Shown here piece after piece: positions 43,982-52,233 of a stretch of DNA of 64,000 nt. This DNA comes from JAUVPB01 sp965223695. Lineage in GTDB: Bacteria > Actinomycetota > Thermoleophilia > Gaiellales > Gaiellaceae. A program made the position numbers and the translations under genes. Where the stretch lies: NCBI GenBank assembly GCA_965223695.1, contig CBDCXJ010000007.1, forward strand, positions 6,642 through 70,641, in the 5' to 3' direction. Numbering within the stretch: the first letter of the stretch is position 1; every line of letters starts with the position of its first letter. The notes beneath the pieces are model-generated. The model was given only the letters and a program-made list of their open reading frames with translations, had not been told where the DNA came from and made no database searches.

Positions 43982-45239
43982 TCACGTGATCCGGGCCGGT
44001 GCTGCCTCGACCTCGCGGTACTCGCCGCTCTCGACGAGGCGTCTCAGCCGATCGACGGCGTCCCAGGCGTCGACGAACCTCGTGTAGAGCGGCGAGAGCC
44101 CGAAGCGGATCGAGTCCGGGCCACGGAAGTCGGGAACCACATCGGCTCGCTCGATCAGCGCGCGACAGAGCTGCCACGCGTCGACGTGGCGAAGCGAGAC
44201 GTGGCTACCCCGCAGCGCCGGCTCGCGCGGGGTGCCGAGCTCGAACCGGAGCGGCGCGAGCCACGCGTCGTGCAGCTCGACGACGAGCCGCGTCAGCGCC
44301 TGTGACTTCGCACGGATGGCCTCGATTCCGGCCTCGGCGACAGGCTGCACAGCCGCGGTCGAGCGCTGCGATTCCGACGATCGGCGGCGTCCCGGCGAGG
44401 AAGCGCGCGATCCCGTCGGTGGGCTCATACCACTCTCCCATCTCGAACTGGTCACGCTGGCCGAACCAGCCCCAGATCGGAGAGCGAAGTGACTCCTGAA
44501 GCTCGCGGCGCACGTAGAGGAACGCCGGCGCGCCCGGCCCGGCGTTGAGGTACTTGTAGGTGCAGCCAACGGCCAGGTCGGCGCCCGATCCGTCGAGGTC
44601 GATCGGCACTGCCCCGACCGAGTGCGAGAGGTCCCAGAGCATGAGCGCCCCGCGTTCCTGCACCACGCGCGTGATCGCGGCCATGTCAAGGAGCGCTCCC
44701 GTCCGGTAGTTCACGTGCGAGAGGACGACGAGCGCCGGCGAGAAGACGTCGCACATCGAGGCCACGTCCTGTGGGTGATGCCCTTCGAGGGGCGCGTCGC
44801 CCATGACGCCGAACTCGAGCCCGCGCTGCGCGACGAGACCCTGGACGACGTAGCGGTCTGTCGGGAAGTCGTCGGCGTCGATCACGATCGAGCGGCGCTC
44901 GGGTCTTGCATCGAGAGCCGCGGACGCAAGCTTGTAGAGGTTGACCGTCACCGAGTCGGCGACGAGCACCTGTCCCGGCGTGGCGCCGAGGGTCACGGCC
45001 CCGAGCCGATCGCCCACGGTTCTCGGCAGGTCGAGCCAGTCGGCCCAGCCGGCGACCAGCCTCGTTCCCCACTCCTCAACCGTCGAGTCGATGCGATCGG
45101 CTGCGGCGCGCGGCAAGCGCCCGAGCGAGTTGCCGTCCACGTAGACCGTGTCGTCGGCGACGACGAAGCGCTCGTGGAGCGCCGCGAGCGGGTCGGCCGC
45201 GTCGAGGGCCTCGGCGTGTGCGCGGCTCGTGTCGGTCAC
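43982..45239 (-). pseudogene. kynU: Kynureninase, frameshifted by one base
   Basis: From GTG 45239 the frame gives a good kynureninase front: VYVDGNSLGRLP, DDFPTDRY, WDLSHSVGAVPID (D203, H206) and the PLP Lys K229 in CTYKYLNAGPG. It follows the family to GTPPIVGIAALDR, then breaks near 44355. The rest continues in the -1 frame: AVQPVAEAGIEAIRAKSQAL through RFGLSPLYTRFVD to the TGA at 43982. Removing one C from the CGCGG there restores about 417 aa, the normal length. Kynureninase cleaves kynurenine or 3-hydroxykynurenine to anthranilates and alanine. A shortened 344-aa product would end in unrelated Arg-rich sequence. Confidence 0.82.
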
Positions 45240-45265
45240 GCGGACGCCTGCCGAGACTCAACCAT

Positions 45266-46150
45266 CTAGATGGTTGCGTACCAGCGGGCCAGCTCCGAGC
45301 CGATCAGCTCGGGATTGTCCTCCTGCAGGTAGTGAATCCCGTCACCGATATCGACCGTCTCGAGGTTCGGCATGTTGGCCTCCGCCCATGCGGCCCGCTC
45401 CTCGCGGATGATCCCGCCCGGCTGCGCGGTGAACATCAGCTTCGGGAGCTGTGACTCGGTCAGGCGCTTCGAGTACTCGTTCACCGTGGCGGTCATATCG
45501 GCCGGCTTCCCCTCGATCGGAATCTCCTTCGGCCACACGCGTATCGGCTTGCGACTGCGCCCGCTCGGGAACGGCTCCGCATAGCGACGCTTGGCCTCGT
45601 CGCTGAGCCCGCGCGCCACCGCCTGCGGCAACAGCTGCTTCACGAACGCGTTCAAGACCACGATGAACAACCAGCCGACTCCGGGCGTCCGGAACATCTT
45701 GAAGCCGCGTCGGAACTCGGGCGGGAAGTCGCTCCAGCGCTCGGTCTTGATGATCGCCTCCATGAACGCGATGCCCCGGACGTTGTCCTCGTGTCGCATG
45801 GCGTAGTGGAAACCAAGCCCCGAGCCCCAGTCGTGGATCACGAGCGTGATGTTCTTCAGCCCGAGCTTCTCGATGAAACCCTCGAGATAGTGGGCGTGGT
45901 CGTAGAAGCGGTAGTCGATGTCGGGCTTTTCCGATTTACCGAAGCCGATCAGGTCGGGCGCGATGCAGCGGGCCTGTGAGCTCAGGTGGGGAATGACGTT
46001 GCGCCACAGGTATGACGACGTCGGGTTGCCGTGCAGGAAGAGCACGGGATCGCCCGAGCCCTCGTCGATGTAGTGCATGCGCGAGCCGTGCACGTCGACG
46101 AACTGCGACGAGAACGGGAACTCGGCAGGGATCACCGCGGCACTGGCCAT
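45266..46150 (-). CDS. dhaA: Haloalkane dehalogenase (DhaA-like, HLD-II)
   Basis: A 294-aa alpha/beta hydrolase. All catalytic residues fall one position from DhaA: N42 (LHGNPTSSYLWRN), nucleophile D107 and W108 (VIHDWGSG), E131 (FMEAI) and H273 (GIHYLQED). It hydrolyses carbon-halogen bonds in alkyl halides. ATG 46150 is followed quickly by family sequence. Neighbours are kynureninase and an HxlR regulator; no halocarboxylic acid or alcohol dehydrogenase genes mark a dedicated pathway. Confidence 0.9.
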   Translation of the reverse strand: MASAAVIPAEFPFSSQFVDVHGSRMHYIDEGSGDPVLFLHGNPTSSYLWRNVIPHLSSQARCIAPDLIGFGKSEKPDIDYRFYDHAHYLEGFIEKLGLKNITLVIHDWGSGLGFHYAMRHEDNVRGIAFMEAIIKTERWSDFPPEFRRGFKMFRTPGVGWLFIVVLNAFVKQLLPQAVARGLSDEAKRRYAEPFPSGRSRKPIRVWPKEIPIEGKPADMTATVNEYSKRLTESQLPKLMFTAQPGGIIREERAAWAEANMPNLETVDIGDGIHYLQEDNPELIGSELARWYATI

Positions 46151-46243
46151 TGCGTCAGCTCCTGTCTAGAGATTGCGCGGCGGATTCTGGCGCACCGCGT
46201 CGCCGAGCACAAGTGCCGCTGTTGCGCCGAGGGTGGCGAGGCG

Positions 46244-46657
46244 CTAGTCGACCGCGGCAAGTAGCTCGGCGATGAGCGCCGGCTTGTCGTTCCGGGCAGC
46301 TTCGATGAAGCCCGGCGCCGCGATCGTCCCCTCGTTGTGGGTCGCGCTCCAGGCGATGATCTCGACGAGGATCGGGATCAGGCCCTTGCCCTTCTCGGTC
46401 AGTCGGTACGAGTAGCGCCGGCCGTCACCCGGGTCGCGCGTTTTCGTGATGATCCCGCTGTCCTCGAGGCGAGCCAGGCGGTCGGCCAGGATGTTGGTTG
46501 CGACTCCTTCCGCCGAGTCCCGGATCTCGGAGAACGAGTGCTTGCCGCGGAGCGCGATGTCGCGGATCACGAGCAGCGTCCAACGGTCGCCGAACAGGTC
46601 GAGTGCTGCGCTGAGCGCGCAGTCCGAGCGCTGCTTTCCATCCATCGGGTTCATCAT
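46244..46657 (-). CDS. HxlR-family transcriptional regulator
   Basis: A 137-aa HxlR winged-helix regulator: CALSAALDLFGDRWTLLVIRD at 13-33, SFSEIRDSAEGVATNILADRL as the recognition region and GRRYSYRLTEKG as the wing. The family often senses electrophiles or redox change. It has a Cys at position 13, at the place used for sensing in some members. A perfect palindrome (46664-46677) lies just upstream, so it is probably autoregulated, and it likely also controls the small monooxygenase-like gene next to it. Confidence 0.92.
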   Translation of the reverse strand: MMNPMDGKQRSDCALSAALDLFGDRWTLLVIRDIALRGKHSFSEIRDSAEGVATNILADRLARLEDSGIITKTRDPGDGRRYSYRLTEKGKGLIPILVEIIAWSATHNEGTIAAPGFIEAARNDKPALIAELLAAVD

Positions 46658-46663
46658 GCCAGA

Positions 46664-46677
46664 CGTCTTGCAAGACG
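46664..46677. promoter_or_regulatory. Perfect 14-bp palindrome, probable HxlR operator
   Basis: CGTCTTGCAAGACG begins 6 bp upstream of the hxlR start codon and is fully symmetric. HxlR-type proteins bind such palindromes in their own promoters, usually repressing. Confidence 0.55.
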
Positions 46678-46701
46678 AAACGCGTCTCGTAGCAGCGTCG
46701 G

Positions 46702-47004
46702 CTAGGTCGCCAGGAGCCGGTAGTTGCCGAGTACGGTCGCGTCCTGCAGATCGGGCTTGCCGCCGGGATCGCAGCGCTCGACGACGTCGGCCAGGAAGGT
46801 CCTGAAGGAGGGGAGCGCACTCAGCGGGTTTGGCTCGTCGACCTCGGCGACGTGGATGAACGTTCCATCGTCGAGGCGGAACGCGCCGTAGCGTACGCCA
46901 GCGGTCGCGTTCTCCCGGAGCTCGGCGAACACGGCTTCTGCGAGTCGCTGGTTCTCGTCAGCCTGGTCGTCTCGGGGGCGATAGCGGACTACGTAGGTCT
47001 TCAT
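46702..47004 (-). CDS. Small dimeric alpha/beta-barrel-like protein, unknown
   Basis: A 100-aa protein (MKTYVVRYRPRDDQ, VFAELRENATAGVRYGAFRL, GTFIHVAEVD, FRTFLADVVERC). The beta-alpha-beta-beta pattern resembles ABM-type dimeric barrels, but I cannot assign it firmly. It lies 44 nt upstream of hxlR in the same direction and has its own 108-bp upstream region with TTGCAA-type half-sites, so it is probably the main HxlR target. It may detoxify a reactive compound. Confidence 0.7.
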   Translation of the reverse strand: MKTYVVRYRPRDDQADENQRLAEAVFAELRENATAGVRYGAFRLDDGTFIHVAEVDEPNPLSALPSFRTFLADVVERCDPGGKPDLQDATVLGNYRLLAT

Positions 47005-47040
47005 CTCGTCTCCATGCAGTCTGGCGGCCGGAACTGTTAC

Positions 47041-47080
47041 TTGTAAAAGGCAACATACCAGGAAGACTTCGCTTTTGCAA
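47041..47080. promoter_or_regulatory. Spaced inverted repeat, possible second HxlR site
   Basis: TTGTAAAAG (47041-47049) and CTTTTGCAA (47072-47080) are inverted 9-bp arms with one mismatch, 31 bp between centres (three helical turns), upstream of the small gene at 46702-47004. They share the TTGCAA core with the palindrome before hxlR. Confidence 0.35.
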
Positions 47081-47112
47081 CTAATCTGCCGGGCAGCGCA
47101 CGCCGGCCGCGA

Positions 47113-48321
47113 CTAGTGGGTACCCGCCGAGGAGCGCTCCGAGACCGCTCGATCCTCGCGGAATCGCGTCAGCGCGTAGGGCGCGATCAGCTCGGGGACA
47201 CGGCCAGTGGCGACGTGCTCGGCCATCTTCAGCCCGCCGATCGGGATCGTCTTGAAGCCGCCCGTGCCCCAACCGGCGGTGATCGAGAAGCCGTCGATGC
47301 CGGTCGGGCCCATGATCGGCGAGTAGTCGGGTGTGAGGTCGCAGGTGCCCGTCCACTGGCGCAGGATGCGGACGTTCGCCATCCAGGGGAAGAGGAGCAG
47401 GAACGCCGCCGACAGCTCCGCGAGGAAAGGAAACGTCGAGCGGGCCGAGTAGCTCGTGTAGCGGTCGATCTCACCACCGGCAACGAACTCGCCCCGTGGA
47501 CTCTGTGACACGTAAGCGAGCAGGGCCGACGAGAACATGATCGGATCGAAGACCGGCCGGTAGGGCTCGGTCACGAGCGCCTGCAGCGGGTGGGTCGAGA
47601 TCGGCAGCGGCACGCCGGCCATGGCGGCCACCGCGGTCGAGTATCCGGCCGTTGCCGAGACGACGTGTCCCGCCGCGATCGGGCCGGCCGTGGTCGTCAC
47701 ACCCGTGCAGACGCCGTCGCCGACCTCGATGCCGGTTACCTCCACACCCTGGTGCACCTCGACACCGAGACGCTGCGCCGCGCTCGCGTAGCCCCAGACG
47801 ACGGCGTCGTGGCGAACGATCGCCCCGGGTGGGTGGTACGAGGCACCGACGACGGGCAGTCGCCCGCCGCAGGTCATGTCGAGAGCCGGGCATAGCTCGG
47901 CGATCTCGTCGACGCCGATCAGCTCGGTCTCGACACCGAAGGCGCGGTTCAGCTGCACGCGCTCGCGCTCGCCGTGCAGCGCTCCTTCGGAGTGGACGAG
48001 CCAGAGCATCCCGCGGCGTGAGAAGAGCACGTTGAAGTCGAGCTCCTGCGCGAGCGTCGAGTACATCTCGACGCCTTCCCGGAAGAACGGCAGCGATTCG
48101 GGCGCCTTGTAGTTCGCGCGGACGACGGTCGTGTTTCGTCCGGTGTTTCCCGCGCCGATGTAGTTGCGCTCGAGGACGGCGACGTTGGTGATGCCGTGGC
48201 GTGCGGCGAGATAGTACGCCGTCGCGAGGCCGTGGCCGCCGCCGCCGATGATGACAACGTCGTAGCTCGCCTTGAGCTCGCGCTCGCGCAGGAACGTGCG
48301 GCGTCGGAGGAGGCCGCTCAT
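47113..48321 (-). CDS. soxB: Sarcosine oxidase beta subunit-like FAD/FMN oxidoreductase
   Basis: A 402-aa DAO-family flavoprotein of the SoxB type. VVIIGGGGHGLATAYYLAA at 22-40 binds FAD, AGNTGRNTTVVRANY follows as in SoxB, and the RHDAVVWGYA segment carries the His that anchors FMN in heterotetrameric sarcosine oxidase. C-terminal CDLTPDYSPIMG and AGWGTGGFKTIPIGG complete the FAD site. It oxidises sarcosine to glycine and formaldehyde. Its start overlaps the SoxG stop by 4 bp; it is the last gene of the csh-dao-allA-soxDAGB run. Confidence 0.9.
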   Translation of the reverse strand: MSGLLRRRTFLRERELKASYDVVIIGGGGHGLATAYYLAARHGITNVAVLERNYIGAGNTGRNTTVVRANYKAPESLPFFREGVEMYSTLAQELDFNVLFSRRGMLWLVHSEGALHGERERVQLNRAFGVETELIGVDEIAELCPALDMTCGGRLPVVGASYHPPGAIVRHDAVVWGYASAAQRLGVEVHQGVEVTGIEVGDGVCTGVTTTAGPIAAGHVVSATAGYSTAVAAMAGVPLPISTHPLQALVTEPYRPVFDPIMFSSALLAYVSQSPRGEFVAGGEIDRYTSYSARSTFPFLAELSAAFLLLFPWMANVRILRQWTGTCDLTPDYSPIMGPTGIDGFSITAGWGTGGFKTIPIGGLKMAEHVATGRVPELIAPYALTRFREDRAVSERSSAGTH

Positions 48322-48806
48322 GCGTCGAGGGGGCCGAGCTCGGCCGGCTCGATCTCGCGCACGCCGAGGTCAGCGCAGGCGGCGAGCACGCGCTGGCGTA
48401 CGTGATGGGCAGCTGTCGACTCGACGAGGACGTGGAGCGCGTCACTCAGAACGATCGCCTTCGCGGGAACCTCGGCGAACGCCGCCTGGATGAATGCGGG
48501 GCGGCTCGGCGGAGGCTTGACGGTTGTGAGTCTTGTGAGTACGGACTGGACTGCCGAGCCGGTGATGGTCACGACCGACCAGCCATCGGTCGCGTCCACG
48601 ATGAGGGCGCCGGGATCCTCGTTACGGACAGCAGCCGTCGCTTCATCGGTCAGGCGCGCCCGCGTCGCGGCCGGCCCGATCACGAGGAGCTCGCCAGGCG
48701 CTACCCGGTAGCAGCCCGCCGCCGATGGCGGCCGGAGGCCGTCGAGCACGCTCGGCGCCGCCAGGCAGCTGACGACGGCGGCGTTGGAGGTCCGCAGCTC
48801 AAGCAC
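48318..48806 (-). CDS. soxG: Sarcosine oxidase gamma subunit
   Basis: A 162-aa SoxG-like protein, related in fold to part of the GCV_T/folate-binding domain. PGELLVIGPAATRARLTDE and DATDGWSVVTITGSAVQSVL are family-like. A structural subunit contacting SoxA. Overlaps soxA by 8 bp and soxB by 4 bp. Confidence 0.85.
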   Translation of the reverse strand: MLELRTSNAAVVSCLAAPSVLDGLRPPSAAGCYRVAPGELLVIGPAATRARLTDEATAAVRNEDPGALIVDATDGWSVVTITGSAVQSVLTRLTTVKPPPSRPAFIQAAFAEVPAKAIVLSDALHVLVESTAAHHVRQRVLAACADLGVREIEPAELGPLDA

Positions 48807-51426
48807 GCAGCCGCTCCCGCGTCGGGTCGTAGAACGGCTCCGTGACGACGCGTCCCACGGCGCCAGCTGCCTCGACCCGATCGGGGAAGGCTCCGTTTGT
48901 CCGGAGCAGCCAACCGAGGGCGACGCCGCGCTCGAGCACCGGTGAGCGGCACGCAGAGGTCAGGTGCCCGGCGTGCGCTCCCTGGGTGCTCAGCGTGGAT
49001 CCCTCAGGGGGTGCCGCGTCGCCGAAGTCGAGCATCGCGAGCCGTTGTCTTGGCTCGAGCGTGGCAAGGCGTTCGAGCGCGGCCTTGCCGACGAACTGGC
49101 GCTTGTCGGGCTTGACCGCCCAGTCGAAGCCGAGCTTTGCTGGGGTCGAGTCGAAGTCGGTGTCCTGGCCGACGAGGATGTGGCCTTTCTCGAGCCGCAG
49201 CACACGTGTCGCCTCGAGGCCGACGGGTCGGACGCCAAGACCGGCGCCAGCCTCGAGCAACGCGTCCCATAGTTGGCGGCTCGACGAGCTCGGGTGGTGT
49301 AGCTCGAACCCGAGTTCACCGACGAATCCGAGTCGCATCGCGAGGCACGGCACGTCCGCGATGTCGACCTCGCGCAAGCCCATGAACGGGAACGAGCTGC
49401 TCTCGAGTGGATCGGCGCACAGCGGTGCGAGTAGCTCTCGCGTGCGCGGCCCGGTGACGTTGATGGCACCCAGGGCGGCTGTCTGGTTGACGATGTGAAC
49501 CTCGAGCCCCCAGGTCTCGGCCCAGTCGCGCATCCAGGTCTCGGCGTGGTCGACCGCCGAGCTCGAGAAGGTCAGGTAGTAGCCGCCGCCGGGGAGTGCG
49601 CAGACCATGCCGTCGTCGAGCAGGCTGCCGGCCTCGTTGAGCAGGAGTGCGTAGCGAGTGCTGCCGGGCGCGAGGTCAGAGATGTGGCACGGGTAGAGGC
49701 GCTCGAGGAACTCGGTGGCGTCTGGGCCCGCCACGCGGAACTTCCCGAGCGTGCCGTTGTCGATCACGCCCACGGCTCGGCGTACCGCCCAGTACTCGGC
49801 GAGCCAGTCGCCGTAGCTCTCGGTCCTGCGCCAGGAGCCGATCCAGCCCATGTCGGCGCCCAGCTCGAGGTGTCGGTCGTGCAGCGCCGTGTGCTTCTCG
49901 TGCGGCAGGTGCACACCGGCGGCCGCGTCCGCGAGGCTGAGCGGTCGGGCGGGAGGGCGCGCTGTCGTGGCGGCGCTTGGTGGGCCCTCACCTACGCGCT
50001 CGTGGACGAAGGCCCGCAGGTGCTCGTGGCAGAGCGCTCCCTGGCAGGGCCCCATGGTGGCGGTCGTGTAGCGCTTGAGCAGCTCGGTCGAGCGGAATCC
50101 CTCGGCCCAGGCGTCCTCGAGGTCTGTGACGCGGACGTCCTCGCAGAGGCAGGCGAAGCCGGCCGTGCCCACGGCGGGCGGCTCCGGTGCTCGCGCGGGC
50201 GCGTTGCTCGCGGCCTCGATCGCGGCGCGTCCGCTCGCGCAGGCCTCCTCGACGCTGCAGCCTGGCATCACGGCGTCGCCTGCGCCCACGACGGGCAGGC
50301 CATCGGCCTGTCGAAGCAGGCCGTCACGGGGTACGAGCCCGAGGCTCAGGACAAGGGCGTCACAGCGAACGCGGGTCCGCTTCCCACCTGCGGCGATGTC
50401 GACCGATTTCACGCCGCGCCGTCCGCGGGCGGCGACGATCTCGCCGTCAACGAGCACCCGTGCGCCGCCGCCCAGCTCACCGCTCAGTCGCTCGGGCACG
50501 GCGCAGGCCGCGACATCAATCCTCGCGCGCTGGAGTGCGTCGAGATGCTCGGCGATCTCGGGCGTGTTTCCGGCGAGGACGACGGTCGAGCCAGGCGCGA
50601 GCCCGTGCGCGTGCAGCATCCGGCTCGCACCGCGGCCGAGCCAGACGCCGGGAAGGTCGTTGCCCGCGAACACCCCGTGGCGCTCAGTCGCGCCCGTGGC
50701 GACGACGACGCGCTCGGGGTGAACGTGGTGCATGCGGTCCTCGGCTGCGAGCGGGACGAGCGGGCCCTCGTACACGCCGACTGCTGTGGCGTGCTCGAGG
50801 ACGGTGATGTCGCCGCGCTCGCGAATCTGTTCCCGCAGCTCTTCGAGGCGCCGCCGGCCTGCACCCGGCGGGAGCTTCTCGCCGATCGCGCCCTCGTCGG
50901 CCAGGACGACGACGGTCCCTCGCTCGGCGGCTGCGAGGGCAGCGGACGACCCTGCGAGCCCCCCGCCGATGACGAGCAGCTCCGGGTGATGGTGCTCGAC
51001 CTCGCGCGGTGTAGCGGTCGCGTCGAGCGGCAGCCGGCCCAGGCCGGTGAGACGGTGAATGAAGCGCTCCGCAATCCGCCAGGCGACGCGGGGCCGGACG
51101 AGGGTCTTGTAGTAGAACCCGACCGGCAGGAGCCTGCGCACGCACCAGAGGACCGAGAGCATGTCGCGCTCGGCCGACGGCCAGCCCGAGCCTCGGGCGA
51201 CGACCTGGCCCTCGCGGGCGGGCGTCACGCACGTCCGGACGCCCGGGTCGCCGTCGACCGTCATGTGGCAGTTGGGACAGTCGCCGGTCAGGCAGTAGAG
51301 GCCGCGCCGCCGATGGAACTTGAACGAGCGCGAGAAGGTCCGCACCCCTGCCCGGAAGAGCGCCGAGGCGATCATGTCGCCCGGCTCGATCGCGACCGGC
51401 CGACCCTCGAAATCAACGGATGGCAC
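48799..51426 (-). CDS. soxA: Sarcosine oxidase alpha subunit-like protein with two Fe-S signatures
   Basis: An 875-aa SoxA-type protein, shorter than the usual 960-1000. Domain order: ferredoxin-like fold (C45, C50, C53, C66), FAD/NAD domain (VIGGGLAGSSAALAAAERG near 153), a BFD-like segment (ACLCEDVRV then GPCQGALC), and a C-terminal aminomethyltransferase/folate domain (GVIDNGTLGKF, FVGELGFELHHP). Canonical oxidases lack the Cys of the first and third segments, whereas amine dehydrogenases of the HcnA/OoxA type keep them. It may thus act as a dehydrogenase passing electrons through two [2Fe-2S] clusters. Folate would accept the methyl carbon. Confidence 0.88.
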   Translation of the reverse strand: MPSVDFEGRPVAIEPGDMIASALFRAGVRTFSRSFKFHRRRGLYCLTGDCPNCHMTVDGDPGVRTCVTPAREGQVVARGSGWPSAERDMLSVLWCVRRLLPVGFYYKTLVRPRVAWRIAERFIHRLTGLGRLPLDATATPREVEHHHPELLVIGGGLAGSSAALAAAERGTVVVLADEGAIGEKLPPGAGRRRLEELREQIRERGDITVLEHATAVGVYEGPLVPLAAEDRMHHVHPERVVVATGATERHGVFAGNDLPGVWLGRGASRMLHAHGLAPGSTVVLAGNTPEIAEHLDALQRARIDVAACAVPERLSGELGGGARVLVDGEIVAARGRRGVKSVDIAAGGKRTRVRCDALVLSLGLVPRDGLLRQADGLPVVGAGDAVMPGCSVEEACASGRAAIEAASNAPARAPEPPAVGTAGFACLCEDVRVTDLEDAWAEGFRSTELLKRYTTATMGPCQGALCHEHLRAFVHERVGEGPPSAATTARPPARPLSLADAAAGVHLPHEKHTALHDRHLELGADMGWIGSWRRTESYGDWLAEYWAVRRAVGVIDNGTLGKFRVAGPDATEFLERLYPCHISDLAPGSTRYALLLNEAGSLLDDGMVCALPGGGYYLTFSSSAVDHAETWMRDWAETWGLEVHIVNQTAALGAINVTGPRTRELLAPLCADPLESSSFPFMGLREVDIADVPCLAMRLGFVGELGFELHHPSSSSRQLWDALLEAGAGLGVRPVGLEATRVLRLEKGHILVGQDTDFDSTPAKLGFDWAVKPDKRQFVGKAALERLATLEPRQRLAMLDFGDAAPPEGSTLSTQGAHAGHLTSACRSPVLERGVALGWLLRTNGAFPDRVEAAGAVGRVVTEPFYDPTRERLRA

Positions 51427-51655
51427 GGATCTCGTTCGTCCGGGTATCGCGCTCGACGGTCAGGTGGCGCCGGCAGCCTGCGTAGTGGAACCAGCGCTCG
51501 GTCTGGACGCCGGCGACGTTCGGCTTCAACCAGACCCGCTCGAAGTCGCGCTCGAGCGAGTCACCGGGCGCTGCGAGCGGCGGGGCCTCGCCATCGAACC
51601 AGTACTCGGTGTAGGGCCGGCTGCCACACCTCGGGCAGTCGAGCCTCAGAGCCAC
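51413..51655 (-). CDS. soxD: Sarcosine oxidase delta subunit
   Basis: An 80-aa SoxD. CPRCGSRPYTEYWFDGEA and FHYAGCRRHLTVERD supply the zinc-binding Cys and His ligands. The stop overlaps the soxA start. In most actinobacteria the order is soxB-D-A-G; here D-A-G-B. Confidence 0.92.
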   Translation of the reverse strand: MALRLDCPRCGSRPYTEYWFDGEAPPLAAPGDSLERDFERVWLKPNVAGVQTERWFHYAGCRRHLTVERDTRTNEIRAIR

Positions 51656-51678
51656 GGGGAGCTAGACGGAACGATCAT

Positions 51679-52227
51679 CTAGAGCCCGGCGGTGTCGAAC
51701 TCGAAGACCGTGCCGAAGCGCTCCTCGTAGTCGACCCACTGGGTGCGGCGCCATTCGGACTGCGGTCCGTTGAGCTCGGCGCTCGTGGCCTCGTCGGTCA
51801 GCATGATGAAGTCCGCGCGCGGCGGACGCGCCGGGAAGCGGCCGACGGCATGCCAGGTGCCAGCCTTCATCACGTAGCCCGCTCCCACGTCGGCGAGGAA
51901 GGCGCTGATGTCCTCGGCGTTCGGCACCGCGTCGGGGTCATCGGGGTCGGTCGGCGCCCCGACGGCGACGAGCTGAGCGCCAACGATCGGAATGACCGTC
52001 TGCGCCACGCTGTGATGGCGCTCGATGGCCGAGAAGCGCGGCTCGGAGTAGTCGGTCGTGAAGAAGAGAAGCTGGGCATTGGCGTCGGCGTGAAACGGCG
52101 CCGCCCAGCCCTGAAGCCCCGCGAGCGCGAGGTCGGGATCGCGCTGCTGGCGCCCCAGGAGCTCGCCAAAGGGAGCAAACGCCTCCTCGGTCAGCGGCTG
52201 GACCGCGAGCTTGTGAACGTCGGCCAT
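51679..52227 (-). CDS. Ureidoglycolate lyase-like protein (AllA family)
   Basis: A 182-aa AllA-family cupin-fold protein: LTEEAFAPFGELLG, FSAIERHHSVAQTVIPI and GYVMKAGTWHAVGRFP match the family, including the ERHHSVAQ and GTWH active-site segments. AllA releases urea and glyoxylate from ureidoglycolate. Within a sarcosine/creatinine-type operon it may instead hydrolyse a related ureido acid, or it links purine ureide breakdown to the PuuE-like and xanthine-dehydrogenase-type proteins at 5-10 kb. It ends 23 nt before soxD and starts 6 nt after the DAO gene. Confidence 0.82.
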   Translation of the reverse strand: MADVHKLAVQPLTEEAFAPFGELLGRQQRDPDLALAGLQGWAAPFHADANAQLLFFTTDYSEPRFSAIERHHSVAQTVIPIVGAQLVAVGAPTDPDDPDAVPNAEDISAFLADVGAGYVMKAGTWHAVGRFPARPPRADFIMLTDEATSAELNGPQSEWRRTQWVDYEERFGTVFEFDTAGL

Positions 52228-52233
52228 CTAGAT

